DNA of 64,000 nt from Synechococcus lacustris (lineage in GTDB: Bacteria; Cyanobacteriota; Cyanobacteriia; PCC-6307; Cyanobiaceae), in assembly GCA_903943975.1 (NCBI GenBank), contig CAJAQB010000019.1:124001-188000 (forward strand), in the 5' to 3' direction. Both the position numbers and the translations under genes were made by a program. Positions within the stretch are counted from its first letter, which is position 1. The number at the start of each line of letters is the position of its first letter. The notes beneath the pieces are model-generated. The model searched no databases. It was not told the DNA's origin and saw only the letters and a program-made list of their open reading frames with translations. Shown piece after piece: positions 34,527 to 42,610 of the stretch.

Positions 34527-35567
34527 ATGCAATCCAAATCGAAGCGACTGCCCGTCACCGTGGTGACAGGTTTCCTTGGGGCGGGAAAAACCACCCTGAT
34601 GCGCCACCTGCTGCGCCAGAGCGGCCTGCGCCTGGCGGTGCTGGTGAATGAATTCGGTGAGGTGGGTATTGACGGGGCTCTGCTGCGTTCCTGCGCTGCC
34701 TGTGATGACGACGGCCAGGCAGCCCCCGTGGTGGAACTGGCCAATGGCTGCCTCTGCTGCACGGTGCAGGACGATTTCCTGCCAACGATGGAGCTGGTGC
34801 TGCAACACCAAGACCGCCTAGACGGGATCGTGATTGAAACCAGCGGTCTGGCCCTGCCGGAACCGTTGTTGCAGGCCTTCCAGTGGCCCGAGATTCGCCA
34901 TCGCACCCGGGTGAATGGGGTGGTGACAGTGGTTGATGGCCAGGCCCTTGCCCAGGGACGGGTGGTGGCCGATGCCGAAGCCCTGGAGCGCCAACGCCAG
35001 GCGGACCCCAGCCTTGACCACCAGGACGCCATCGAAGACCTGTTCCGTGAACAGCTGGAGGTGGCTGATCTGGTCTTGATCAGCCGTGCAGATCTACTCA
35101 GCGGCGAGCAACTGGACCAGGCCAAGGGCTGGCTGCGGCAACAGCAGCTGCGGGTGCAGGCCCAGCCAGCCCCCGCCTTGGCCATGGGCCGCGCTGCCAT
35201 CGATCCCGCTTTGGTGTTGGGCCTGGATCGCCTGGAACTCAGCGACGACGAGGACCAAGCCCACGACCACAGCCATCCGGAGCTGCAGGCCACCTCCCTG
35301 GCGGTGGAGGGCCAGTGGCGCCGGGACCTGCTGGAGCCGATCCTGCAGAAGGCAATTCAGCAGATGGGATTGCTGCGGCTTAAGGGAAGAATCCCCGTGC
35401 GCGATAAAGCTCTGCCCTTGCAGATCCAGGCCGTGGGTCGGCGCTTGGAAAGCTGGTTTGAACAGGACGGTTTGCCCCAGGAAAGCCTCCAGCTGGTGAT
35501 GATTGGCCTGGCCCCAGACCGGGCCGCCCTGGAGCAGGAGCTGCTGGCGGCCCTAATCCAGGGGTAA
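34527..35567 (+). CDS. cobW: CobW/CobW_C metal chaperone GTPase
   Basis: G3E GTPase, 346 aa, which delivers metal (zinc or cobalt) to client proteins. GTP loop VVTGFLGAGKTTLMRHLL (about 11-28), the metal-binding CLCCTVQDDF near 81-90, SGLALPEP switch region, NRAD-like SRADLLSGEQL, a His/Asp-rich linker DDEDQAHDHSHPE near 245, and the CobW_C domain (GLLRLKGRIPVRDKALPLQI). ATG 34527 sits 2 nt after the hupE stop, so the B12 riboswitch probably governs both. The CXCC plus His-rich linker is typical of COG0523 proteins; exact metal is inference. Confidence 0.9.
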   Translation: MQSKSKRLPVTVVTGFLGAGKTTLMRHLLRQSGLRLAVLVNEFGEVGIDGALLRSCAACDDDGQAAPVVELANGCLCCTVQDDFLPTMELVLQHQDRLDGIVIETSGLALPEPLLQAFQWPEIRHRTRVNGVVTVVDGQALAQGRVVADAEALERQRQADPSLDHQDAIEDLFREQLEVADLVLISRADLLSGEQLDQAKGWLRQQQLRVQAQPAPALAMGRAAIDPALVLGLDRLELSDDEDQAHDHSHPELQATSLAVEGQWRRDLLEPILQKAIQQMGLLRLKGRIPVRDKALPLQIQAVGRRLESWFEQDGLPQESLQLVMIGLAPDRAALEQELLAALIQG

Positions 35568-35876
35568 CGGACCCTTGGCGCAGAGTTGGCCCCAGCAGAG
35601 CACCTGGGGCGGTGGCCCATCCCAACGGGGTTCGGCCCGTTGCCAGGGCCCCTGGTTGCGGCGCATTTTGACGCTGCCACTGCCGTCGTGCAGGAAACTC
35701 CAGCGTTGCTTGCCCACCTGCACCTGCCAGCGGCTGCCGGGTTCCTGCACTGCCACCTCACAGGCGCTCCAGCCCTGGCTCCCCACCCGGCATTCAGTGT
35801 TTACCACCAGCGCCTGGGCCTGGTCGGGGGGCTGGGCTAGGGCTACAGCCAGCAGCAGGGGAACGATGGATGCCAA
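35553..35876 (-). CDS. exported hypothetical protein, 107 aa
   Basis: Short protein with a clear signal peptide (IVPLLLAVALAQPPDQAQA, residues 4-22) and a mature part with four cysteines (NTECRVGSQGWSACEVAV, QVLCWGQLC), which suggests disulfides in the periplasm. No domain is recognised; I would expect homologues in other picocyanobacteria. Its 3' end overlaps cobW by 15 nt. It faces purS with only 89 nt between the starts. Confidence 0.7.
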   Translation of the reverse strand: MASIVPLLLAVALAQPPDQAQALVVNTECRVGSQGWSACEVAVQEPGSRWQVQVGKQRWSFLHDGSGSVKMRRNQGPWQRAEPRWDGPPPQVLCWGQLCAKGPLPLD

Positions 35877-35965
35877 GGCTCAACATGGGTCTCATCTTCA
35901 CCATGCATAGCAATGCTGTAGATGGCAGCCCAAGCTGCGAGGATCTCAATACTTGCCTTGGCCGT

Positions 35966-36226
35966 TTGCCACGCTTCATCGCCCGGGTGCAGGTGCAATT
36001 GCGCCCTTCCGTGTTGGACCCTGCCGGGGAGGCCACCCGCGCCGCCGCCAGTCGGCTGGGGGTGAATGGCCTTCAGAAACTGCGGATCGGCAAGGCTGTG
36101 GAATTGGAATTGGAAGCAGAGAGCGCCGCCACAGCCCGGCAGCAGCTGAGCCTGCTCTGTGATCGGTTGCTGGCTAACCCGGTCACGGAAAACTGGAGCT
36201 TGGAGCTGGAGGAGCTGGCCCCATGA
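35966..36226 (+). CDS. purS: phosphoribosylformylglycinamidine synthase subunit PurS (probable TTG start)
   Basis: Small scaffold subunit of the FGAM synthase complex (PurS-PurQ-PurL), about 86 aa. The conserved core is (M)[20 protein letters not shown], then [20 protein letters not shown] and [14 protein letters not shown], the full fold of PurS. A TTG at 35966 gives exactly that N-terminus and length; ATG codons at 35885 and 35903 would add 21-27 unrelated residues. No good SD precedes any of them. It overlaps purQ by 4 nt (ATGA). Confidence 0.85.
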   Translation: MPRFIARVQVQLRPSVLDPAGEATRAAASRLGVNGLQKLRIGKAVELELEAESAATARQQLSLLCDRLLANPVTENWSLELEELAP

Positions 36227-36876
36227 CAATCGGCATCGTGGTCTTCCCGGGCTCTAATTGCGACCGGGACATGGCCTGGGCCCTGGAAGGTTGCCTGGGG
36301 CTAGCCAGCCGATTCCTCTGGCATGGGGACACTGACCTGGCCGGGGTTAGCGCCGTGGTGCTTCCCGGTGGCTTCAGCTATGGCGATTACCTGCGCTGCG
36401 GTGCCCTGGCCCGCTTTGCCCCCTTGCTGAAGGAAGTGCAGCAGTTTGCTGAACGGGGTGGCCCGGTGCTTGGCATCTGCAACGGCTTTCAGATTCTTAC
36501 CGAAATGGGCCTGCTGCCCGGGGCTCTCACCCGCAACCGGGATCTGCATTTCCGCTGTGAGCCCTGTGAATTGCGGGTGGCACCAGGCAACAGCCAGTTC
36601 CTGAAGGGCTATGCCCCCCAGGCATTAGTTCAATTCCCGATCGCCCACGGGGAAGGCTGCTATCAATGCGATCCAGACACCTACAAGGCCCTGGACCAGG
36701 GGGGGCAGATCGTGCTCCGCTACACCAAGAATCCCAACGGCTCCCAGGGGGATGTGGCTGGCCTGAGCAATGCCCAGGGCAATGTGCTCGGCCTGATGCC
36801 CCACCCGGAGCGGGCCTGTGACCCGCTGCTGGGGGGCACCGATGGCCGACTGCTGCTTCAGAACCTATTGAGCTGA
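36223..36876 (+). CDS. purQ: phosphoribosylformylglycinamidine synthase subunit PurQ (glutaminase)
   Basis: Glutamine amidotransferase subunit that feeds ammonia to PurL in purine synthesis, 217 aa. The class I triad: nucleophile in [10 protein letters not shown] (near residue 86), [11 protein letters not shown] with the His and Glu; N-terminal [18 protein letters not shown] is the purQ marker. Coupled by ATGA overlap to purS. purL is not in this window. A bidirectional hairpin follows the stop. Confidence 0.97.
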   Translation: MTIGIVVFPGSNCDRDMAWALEGCLGLASRFLWHGDTDLAGVSAVVLPGGFSYGDYLRCGALARFAPLLKEVQQFAERGGPVLGICNGFQILTEMGLLPGALTRNRDLHFRCEPCELRVAPGNSQFLKGYAPQALVQFPIAHGEGCYQCDPDTYKALDQGGQIVLRYTKNPNGSQGDVAGLSNAQGNVLGLMPHPERACDPLLGGTDGRLLLQNLLS

Positions 36877-36905
36877 GCCCACCCCCTTTTCCAGGGGGCA
36901 GGCTC
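36875..36905. terminator. bidirectional hairpin between purQ and the peroxiredoxin gene
   Basis: GAGCC (36875-36879) pairs with GGCTC (36901-36905) and CCCCC (36882-36886) with GGGGG (36894-36898), with a short internal loop. T run TTTT lies in the loop. It sits between the converging purQ and peroxiredoxin stops. Confidence 0.55.
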
Positions 36906-36914
36906 AGGGCTGGT

Positions 36915-37517
36915 TCAGTTAACCGCCGCGAAGAAGTCCTTGCTTCCCACGGGGTCGGGGTTCATGGTGCGGTCGCCGGGGGTCCAGTTGGCTGGGCACA
37001 CCTCATCGGGGTGGGTTTGCACGTGCTGGAAGGCCTGAAGCACCCGCAGGGTTTCCTCTACGTTGCGACCCACGGGCAGGTTGTTGATGGTGGCGTGCTG
37101 CACCACCCCCTGGGGATCAATGATGAACAGACCGCGGATGGCCACACCGGCGTCTTCGTCGAGAACGTTGTAGGCGCGGGCGATTTCCTTCTTGAGGTCG
37201 GCCACCAATGGATAGTTCAGGTCGCCAAGGCCGCCCTGCTTGCGCTCGGTTTGAATCCAGGCCAGGTGGCTGAACTGGCTATCTACGGAGACGCCAAGCA
37301 CCTCGGTGTTCTTGCTGCTGAATTCGCTGTAGCGATCGCTGAAGGCGATGATCTCCGTGGGGCACACGAAGGTGAAATCCAAGGGATAGAAGAACAAAAC
37401 CACGTACTTGCCCCGGTACTGGGACAGGCTGATCTCCTTGAACTCTTGGTCCACCACTGAGGTGGCTGTGAATTCGGGGGCCTGCTGGCCAACCCGCAGG
37501 CTTCCGTTGCTGGTCAT
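36915..37517 (-). CDS. 2-Cys peroxiredoxin (AhpC/TSA)
   Basis: Thiol peroxidase of 200 aa that reduces H2O2 and organic peroxides with thioredoxin as donor. Peroxidatic Cys is in [14 protein letters not shown] (about residue 55), resolving Cys in [12 protein letters not shown] (near 174); the C-terminal [10 protein letters not shown] is the cyanobacterial/chloroplast typical-2-Cys end. Start ATG 37517 gives the standard N-terminus [16 protein letters not shown]; the frame continues upstream to 37565 and is rejected. A 17-bp near-perfect dyad lies 28 nt upstream. Confidence 0.94.
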   Translation of the reverse strand: MTSNGSLRVGQQAPEFTATSVVDQEFKEISLSQYRGKYVVLFFYPLDFTFVCPTEIIAFSDRYSEFSSKNTEVLGVSVDSQFSHLAWIQTERKQGGLGDLNYPLVADLKKEIARAYNVLDEDAGVAIRGLFIIDPQGVVQHATINNLPVGRNVEETLRVLQAFQHVQTHPDEVCPANWTPGDRTMNPDPVGSKDFFAAVN

Positions 37518-37544
37518 GGGAGGGGTCCTGAAGGAAGAGGCGTT

Positions 37545-37595
37545 GCGCCTAAGCCGAAGTGCCAAGCGTATGCGGAGTCACTTCGCCTTAGGTGC
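37545..37595 (-). promoter_or_regulatory. long inverted repeat in the peroxiredoxin leader
   Basis: Arms 37545-37561 (GCGCCTAAGCCGAAGTG) and 37579-37595 (CACTTCGCCTTAGGTGC) pair over 17 bp with one C-C mismatch and one G-T pair, around a 17-nt centre. It begins 28 nt upstream of the peroxiredoxin start and is too symmetric for chance. It could be a regulator-binding dyad or an mRNA leader hairpin. Confidence 0.55.
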
Positions 37596-37685
37596 AATCA
37601 CAAATTATCACAGGCAGCCTTTGCTAGGGGCCTAGGCTGGGCTTCTTGCTTTTGGAGCACAGGCTTGAGTTGGGATCCGGCGCTG

Positions 37686-37961
37686 ATGCGCAAATACAAC
37701 GCCACTGGCCATTTCCGGCTGCTGAACCAGTTGCGCTCAGAACTAAAGAGCCAGCCGATCGTGCGACCGGAACGGCAAGCCGATGAAACCGGTCGCCAGG
37801 GTTCACCAATTCGCACGGTAGAAGTGCGTCCCCAGGGCTATCAGGGGGGCCGCAGCCGCCGGCCGCTTCAGGTTTCAGCTGCTGAAGCTTCCTCCCGGGC
37901 CAGCGAAGCCAATAACGGCTCCAGTTTCCGCGAACGTCTCAACGCGATCGACATGCGCTGA
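37686..37961 (+). CDS. small hypothetical protein, 91 aa
   Basis: 91-aa basic, hydrophilic protein (start ATG 37686; an in-frame TTG at 37665 would add seven residues). It reads MRKYNATGHFRLLNQLRSEL, then a disordered Arg/Gln/Gly-rich middle (RPQGYQGGRSRRPLQV) and a short C-terminal helix (SFRERLNAIDMR). No membrane span or domain is recognised. Codon use looks ordinary for the window. It lies upstream of the tRNA on the opposite strand. Reality is supported by start, composition and its position, but not by a known family. Confidence 0.55.
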   Translation: MRKYNATGHFRLLNQLRSELKSQPIVRPERQADETGRQGSPIRTVEVRPQGYQGGRSRRPLQVSAAEASSRASEANNGSSFRERLNAIDMR

Positions 37962-37995
37962 GCAGAGCTCTACAGGGGGATTCGGTTGGGTGAAA

Positions 37996-38069
37996 TGGCT
38001 CGGGGGAGACTTGAACTCCCGACCCCGGGGTTATGAATCCCGTGCTCTAACCAGCTGAGCTACCGAGCC
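37996..38069 (-). tRNA. trnM-CAU: tRNA-Met (CAT anticodon)
   Basis: 74-nt cloverleaf on the minus strand, including discriminator A, no encoded CCA. Acceptor GGCTCGG pairs with CCGAGCC, D-stem GCTC/GAGC, T-arm GGGAG-TTCAAGT-CTCCC. The anticodon loop is TTCATAA with anticodon CAT. The anticodon stem CGGGA/CCCCG has one A-C mismatch at its loop end. Features fit an elongator Met tRNA: the acceptor is fully paired, unlike an initiator. tRNA-Ile2 (CAT, lysidine-modified) is a weaker alternative. Confidence 0.9.
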
Positions 38070-38096
38070 TCGGCAGCCCATGAGCATAGGGGATGA

Positions 38097-39104
38097 TCAG
38101 CCCTTGGCTGACAGGAAAGGCATGGGGTTCACGGCACCGGATCCAGGGGGATGAATCTCAAAGTGGAGGTGGGGACCGGTGCTGTGGCCAGTGCTTCCCA
38201 TCAACGCCAGGGGAGTGCCCTGGGCCACGGTCATGCCCTTGGATACCAGTAAGCGACTGCTGTGGGCGTAGCGAGTAACGGTGCCGTCCCTGTGGGACAG
38301 CTCCACTAAGTAGCCATAGCCACCGTCATTCCAACCCGAACTGATCACAACCCCATCGGCAACGGCAACAATTGGGGTGCCTACGCTATTGGCGATGTCT
38401 ATGCCCTTGTGCATCCGCCCCCAGCGCCAGCCATAGCCCGAGGTCAACGGGCCGGCGGCGGGCCGGAGGAAGCTGCCGTAGTTGCGCTGGGAAGGCTGGG
38501 GGGCACCGAAATCAGGCAGCTGGGGCCAGCTGAGGCCCCCGCTGCCGCCGGGAAGGATGGCCAGGGTCATGCGGGCCCGGGCCGGCTGCAACAGCCGCAC
38601 AGGGGTATCAACGGCAAGCTTGGCCAGGGGATTCATGCCGGGGTTGAGCCGCACCAGCTCCGCCAAGGGCAATTCGTAGCGGGCAGCGATCTTGGCGAGG
38701 TTGTCGCCCACCCGGGCTACTGCGGCATCCCGGGCCAGGGAGGCGCGGCTGGGGGCGGAGCGGCGCAGGTCTGATTCATCAAGGGCGGCCACCAGGCGCA
38801 GGTTCTCTTGGGCCCGCTGCGGTAAGGCCACCCAGTCGTTGGAGCTGAAGCGGTGGTTTGTTTCGGTGTCGTTCAGCTGGGCCAGGCGTTCGCTGGAGAG
38901 CTCCAGTGACTGGGCTAGTTGGTCCAGGGTCACGTCAAAGCGCACCCGCACCCAGATTTGGGCCCCTTCGGCACTGGCCAGCAGCACAACGGGGGGAGGG
39001 GGGGCGATGCGATCGGCTTCGGTGTGGCCTGGCAGACCAGCGACCACCAACAAAGATGCTGGTGATAACAGTGATCCAAGCAAAAACAGCACTGAAGGCT
39101 TCAT
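38097..39104 (-). CDS. M23-family murein endopeptidase with LysM-like domains
   Basis: 335-aa exported protein. Signal peptide at about 1-22 (LFLLGSLLSPASLLVVAG), then two LysM-like segments (VTLDQLAQSLELSSERLAQL and VGDNLAKIAARYELPLAELV) and a C-terminal M23 lytic domain. Zinc ligands are in GRMHKGIDIANSVGTPIVAV (HxxxD) and GPHLHFEIH (HxH). Such proteins cut or activate cutting of peptide cross-links during envelope growth. Its 5' leader contains an imperfect hairpin around 39126-39153. Confidence 0.92.
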   Translation of the reverse strand: MKPSVLFLLGSLLSPASLLVVAGLPGHTEADRIAPPPPVVLLASAEGAQIWVRVRFDVTLDQLAQSLELSSERLAQLNDTETNHRFSSNDWVALPQRAQENLRLVAALDESDLRRSAPSRASLARDAAVARVGDNLAKIAARYELPLAELVRLNPGMNPLAKLAVDTPVRLLQPARARMTLAILPGGSGGLSWPQLPDFGAPQPSQRNYGSFLRPAAGPLTSGYGWRWGRMHKGIDIANSVGTPIVAVADGVVISSGWNDGGYGYLVELSHRDGTVTRYAHSSRLLVSKGMTVAQGTPLALMGSTGHSTGPHLHFEIHPPGSGAVNPMPFLSAKG

Positions 39105-39229
39105 GCATCAAATTTCAAACAACAAGCCCCCGCGAGAAGCCAACATCTCGGGGACGGGCAGAGAATAGACCACTGAGCCTGAGAGTTCAAGTGCCTAAGA
39201 AGACAAAATGCGCTGAAAAAGCAAAAATC

Positions 39230-39697
39230 TCAGTCCTGAACAGGTTTCTGTATCTTTCGCAACGCTTCGAATAAAACAACGGCCACAGCAACCGAGAGAT
39301 TGAGGCTACGCACTGCGGCACAGGACAGTGGTACAGATAGGACATTGTCACAGTCCCCCAGGGCGAAGTCGGGCAGGCCCCTGGTTTCGCAGCCGAAAAG
39401 CAGCCAATCTGCTGATTGGAAATCAAAGTCTAAATATGAGACTGAGGCGTGGCGACTGAGCCCCACCAGTCGTCCCCCCTGGGGGCGGCGCTGCTCTTGA
39501 AAGGCACCCCAATCCCCATGGCGATGCAGCTGCACATGGGGCCAATAGTCGAGCCCTGCCCTTTTCAGTTGGCGGTCGTTGATCTCAAAACCCAGCGGAT
39601 CAATTAAATGCAGCGGCGTGCCCGTGGCGGCGCAGGTGCGGGCGACGTTGCCGGTGTTGGGGGGGATTTCCGGGGTTAACAGCACCACCTGGGGCAT
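39230..39697 (-). CDS. trmL: tRNA (cytidine/uridine-34-2'-O)-methyltransferase TrmL
   Basis: SPOUT methyltransferase of 155 aa that methylates the wobble ribose of leucine tRNAs in E. coli. Knot motifs: PEIPPNTGNVARTCAATGTPLHL read as two parts, NTGNVARTCAATG for motif 1, FGCETRGLP for motif 2, and VPLSCAAVRSLNLSVAVAVV for motif 3, where RSLNLS is diagnostic. ATG 39697 gives the family N-terminus MPQVVLLTPEIPPNTG; upstream codons to 39757 read into cobU. It is 4 nt downstream of cobU. Confidence 0.9.
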   Translation of the reverse strand: MPQVVLLTPEIPPNTGNVARTCAATGTPLHLIDPLGFEINDRQLKRAGLDYWPHVQLHRHGDWGAFQEQRRPQGGRLVGLSRHASVSYLDFDFQSADWLLFGCETRGLPDFALGDCDNVLSVPLSCAAVRSLNLSVAVAVVLFEALRKIQKPVQD

Positions 39698-39701
39698 GGG
39701 G

Positions 39702-40265
39702 TTAGCGGCGGGGGGGCAGCGGGGTGGCCAGCTGGTGCAGGGGCAGGGCCTGGCCATCGAGCACGAGCCAGCGTTGCCCGCAGAGGGCTGCCGTTTCCCT
39801 GGTTAGACGGCCACAGCGGTCCCTAAACAGTCCGCCCAGGGCCGTGGGCGGCACTACCCCCCAGCCCACCTCCTCGGCCACCAGCACCGTGGGGGGCCTT
39901 CGTTCGGCAAGAAGTTTGAGGAAATCAGCCTGGAGCCCAAGCCAATCAACCTCTGGGAGGGCTAGGTGATGGGCCACCCAGCTACCGAGCGAATCCAGTA
40001 ACACCAGCTGCTGGGCAAGGGCTGCCGTTGGCAGCAACGCTTCCACCAGATTGGCCCCCACCTCCCGCAGCTGCCAACTGCTGGGCCGGCGTTGGCGATG
40101 CAGGGCCAGCCGTTGCTGCCAGGCGGGATCCTCCCCATGGCTGCCGCCGGTGGCCAGATAGACGACGGGGTAAGCGTCGCCCAGCTGGGCTACCAGGTGC
40201 TCGGCCCACTCGCTCTTGCCCCCCCGGCTGGGGCCACTCACCAGGATGCAATCAGCCGCCGCCAT
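39702..40265 (-). CDS. cobU: adenosylcobinamide kinase / guanylyltransferase CobU
   Basis: Bifunctional enzyme of the nucleotide-loop step of cobalamin synthesis, 187 aa. P-loop VSGPSRGGKSEWAEHL (residues 9-24) is the CobU/CobP signature; YLATGG is motif II, and LVAEEVGWGVVPPTALGGLFRD with the R near the C-terminus matches the third conserved block (VVxEVGxGVVP). It overlaps the upstream pxcA stop by 14 nt and is followed by trmL after 4 nt. Confidence 0.93.
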   Translation of the reverse strand: MAAADCILVSGPSRGGKSEWAEHLVAQLGDAYPVVYLATGGSHGEDPAWQQRLALHRQRRPSSWQLREVGANLVEALLPTAALAQQLVLLDSLGSWVAHHLALPEVDWLGLQADFLKLLAERRPPTVLVAEEVGWGVVPPTALGGLFRDRCGRLTRETAALCGQRWLVLDGQALPLHQLATPLPPRR

Positions 40266-41391
40266 TCATATTGCGCAAGGTGGCCACGGAGGATGGAGAT
40301 ACGCGATTGAGGTAACGGAAGATCCAATACTTAAATATTGTGGCCAGAATCACTGGAAAAGTGGCAATAAATAAATCAATGAACTTTTGCTGGGCTGGTA
40401 AGCCCAGATGTTCAGATATCCCCTCCAGTAACACTGTCCAGCCTTCGGGGCTGTGGAAGCCCACGAAGATATCGGTGAACAGAATGATCACAAAGGCCTT
40501 GGCACTATCGCTAAGGCCATAGACCATTTCATCCAGGAAGCCGCGCAGTACCCGCAGCTCCTCCCTGCCGAACAGGCAAACCAAGAAAAATCCGAGCAGG
40601 GCCAAGCCGTCGGCCAGTACGTTCTTGATCGCATTGGTGCTTTCCGAATCAGCCTCCTCCTTGAGACTGCTGGCCTTTTCGGCCAGCTTTTCGCGAAGCA
40701 CCTCAATCGAGGGGGCCTCCTTTCCCTCCAGCAGGGCGGCAAATTCAATTTTTGCTTTGAAAAGCCGTAGCTGCTCCACCGCCGACTCCTCTAGGCGCGG
40801 TTTGGTGTAGCTAAGAAAAGAGACATCTGGCGCCACCCGATCCACCAGGGGCGAAATCAGGTAGCTGCGCGAAACCTGTTGCACCAGCAATGGCACCAGC
40901 ACCAGCAGCAGCAGGATCCGTAGCGAAACAAGGGTGGAATCACGACGTCGCCGGAAACCGGCCACCACACTGGCCTCGGCCTCCGGATCCAGTTCATTGC
41001 GAACCCGGTCGAATACACCGAGCAGGCTGCGGGGCAAGGGGTTTGGCCGCCTCATCAACCCTGGGGTATCGGCGGTGCCGTAACGGCGCACCACCGCTTC
41101 GATCAACTGGAGCTGTCGCAGTTCCTGGCTGTCAAATTCGGAGCGATGCCGCTCAATAGTGCCCAGCAACTGCCGACAGACCGATATCCCCACCCGGAAA
41201 CGTCTAAAGATCTGAGCCTGGGTGGGCTTCGGCAGACCCAGGTCCACATCCAAACGCACTGGGCGATCGTGGAAGTACTCCAGCTCCAGGCCCTGAATCA
41301 TCAGCGCCGATTCATAGGCGTGTTCCAGGTCGTTGCTCAAGCCCAGGGCCTCGGCCTTACCAAAAGTTCCCAACCAATCGTTCAAGCCCAT
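40252..41391 (-). CDS. pxcA: proton extrusion protein PxcA (CemA family)
   Basis: Cyanobacterial PxcA/PcxA, homologue of chloroplast CemA, needed for light-driven proton extrusion; 379 aa. The C-terminal half has four predicted membrane spans, including LRILLLLVLVPLLVQQVSRS, ALLGFFLVCLFG and the hallmark end FIATFPVILATIFKYWIFRY then LNRVSPSSVATLRNMN. The N-terminal 140 residues are soluble and cyanobacterium-specific. ATG 41391 is preferred over the longer frame to 41466. The stop region overlaps the cobU start. Confidence 0.94.
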   Translation of the reverse strand: MGLNDWLGTFGKAEALGLSNDLEHAYESALMIQGLELEYFHDRPVRLDVDLGLPKPTQAQIFRRFRVGISVCRQLLGTIERHRSEFDSQELRQLQLIEAVVRRYGTADTPGLMRRPNPLPRSLLGVFDRVRNELDPEAEASVVAGFRRRRDSTLVSLRILLLLVLVPLLVQQVSRSYLISPLVDRVAPDVSFLSYTKPRLEESAVEQLRLFKAKIEFAALLEGKEAPSIEVLREKLAEKASSLKEEADSESTNAIKNVLADGLALLGFFLVCLFGREELRVLRGFLDEMVYGLSDSAKAFVIILFTDIFVGFHSPEGWTVLLEGISEHLGLPAQQKFIDLFIATFPVILATIFKYWIFRYLNRVSPSSVATLRNMNGGG

Positions 41392-41428
41392 GCGTGGCCG
41401 GTGTTGCCGGCCCCATGATGGCGCCCGA

Positions 41429-42091
41429 TCAGCGGGAGAACACCCACCAAGTGGCCATCGGCACAACCGTGCCTACCACCAACAGGGCGATCAACCAGGT
41501 GCGGGCATTGCTGGAGGCGGTTTCCTCGGCGGTGGGCACATTGCTCACCACTGCGATCTGCTCCACCTGCAGCGGCGGTCCGGGGTCCTCGGCGCCGGCG
41601 AGCACGGTGCTGAGCCGATTCAGGCCATCAAGCACTGCCTGGCGGTAGAGACCACCGTCCCGCAGGGGCTGGGCCATCGTGGTGTCAGCCGTGCTGGCAA
41701 GCAGCGATTGGGGCAACAGCGGCTCCGCCTCGCGATCGCCTCGAATGGCGGCGCTATTTGATTTGGTTTCGATCAACAGCAGAATCTGGGCGTCATCTGG
41801 GTTCTGCCAGCGCTGGAGCAGCTGATCCCCCAGCTCGTTGAGGCTGAGGCCATAGTCAAGGCGCCGCAGGGTGATCAGCCGGGCCTGCACGTGGGCCTGT
41901 TCAAAGCTGTCTAATTTATTTTCCAAATCGGTCACAGTGGCGCGACTCAGCACCTCGGCCCCGTCCAGCACGCTGCTGCTGGGGGCATTGAGGGGAAAAT
42001 CCGCTGCCGCCACCGCCCAGGCGGGGGCGCTGGGCCATAGCAAGCCCAGCACCAGGATCAGCAGCGAAAGAAACCGAGGAAGGCGGGGCAT
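41429..42091 (-). CDS. TPM-domain exported protein (Psb32-like)
   Basis: 220-aa protein with a signal peptide (LSLLILVLGLLWPSAPAWA, about 8-26), the TPM domain (about 45-170, including VLDGAEVLSRATVTDLENKL and IRGDREAEPLLPQSL) and a C-terminal membrane span (WLIALLVVGTVVPMATWWVF). TPM proteins such as Psb32 and TLP18.3 take part in photosystem II repair or act as phosphatases. The topology with a lumenal TPM domain and a membrane anchor is that of Psb32. Located 37 nt upstream of pxcA on the same strand. Confidence 0.85.
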   Translation of the reverse strand: MPRLPRFLSLLILVLGLLWPSAPAWAVAAADFPLNAPSSSVLDGAEVLSRATVTDLENKLDSFEQAHVQARLITLRRLDYGLSLNELGDQLLQRWQNPDDAQILLLIETKSNSAAIRGDREAEPLLPQSLLASTADTTMAQPLRDGGLYRQAVLDGLNRLSTVLAGAEDPGPPLQVEQIAVVSNVPTAEETASSNARTWLIALLVVGTVVPMATWWVFSR

Positions 42092-42122
42092 CGATTAACG
42101 GCGCAGGTTCAAATTCTGCCGC

Positions 42123-42542
42123 TTAATTCGCCTGATCCAAGGCCAAAGCATCGCGATGTAGCACGTCCATAACTTCAAGGATCTGCTTGGCTCGCCCCTC
42201 AGGCAGTTGCAAACCTGCGGCCAGCTGATCGAGAAAGGCCAGCTCCTCGGCTTCCAGTACCCGATCAACCCGCACTAATTGGGTGGCCACCGCCAGGGCG
42301 GTTTCCCTTTGCTCCAGGCTGAGCTGGGGCAGGGCCAGGCGCACCAAACCCTCGGTACCCTCCTGGCGCCAGAGCAACAACAGCCGGTCAAACAGATCGA
42401 CGAGAACGTCCTCATCCATTGAGCTGTAGGGGGTGCGGAAATCCAGTTCCACCCGCAGGCTGCGGGCCTCATCACGGCCTAGTACCCCGTCGCTGGCAAC
42501 GGCCGCCAGGCAAATGGCAGCAAAAGACTCAGCGCTGTTCAT
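42123..42542 (-). CDS. TerB-like (DjlA N-terminal) domain protein
   Basis: 139-aa all-helical protein of the TerB/DjlA type: FAAICLAAVASDGVLGRDEA with the conserved acidic D-G-x-x-x-x-E helix turn, and VRVDRVLEAEELAFLDQLAA, a second such motif, both possible metal sites. The family is linked to stress and tellurite resistance, but the housekeeping role in cyanobacteria is unknown. No signal peptide. Same strand as the TPM gene, 31 nt upstream of it. Confidence 0.75.
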   Translation of the reverse strand: MNSAESFAAICLAAVASDGVLGRDEARSLRVELDFRTPYSSMDEDVLVDLFDRLLLLWRQEGTEGLVRLALPQLSLEQRETALAVATQLVRVDRVLEAEELAFLDQLAAGLQLPEGRAKQILEVMDVLHRDALALDQAN

Positions 42543-42610
42543 AGCTAGAAAGCTGGGAATCCCTATTTCAACCCCAACCGGGCGGGATGGCAGCCTTTCG
42601 TTGAAAGATC

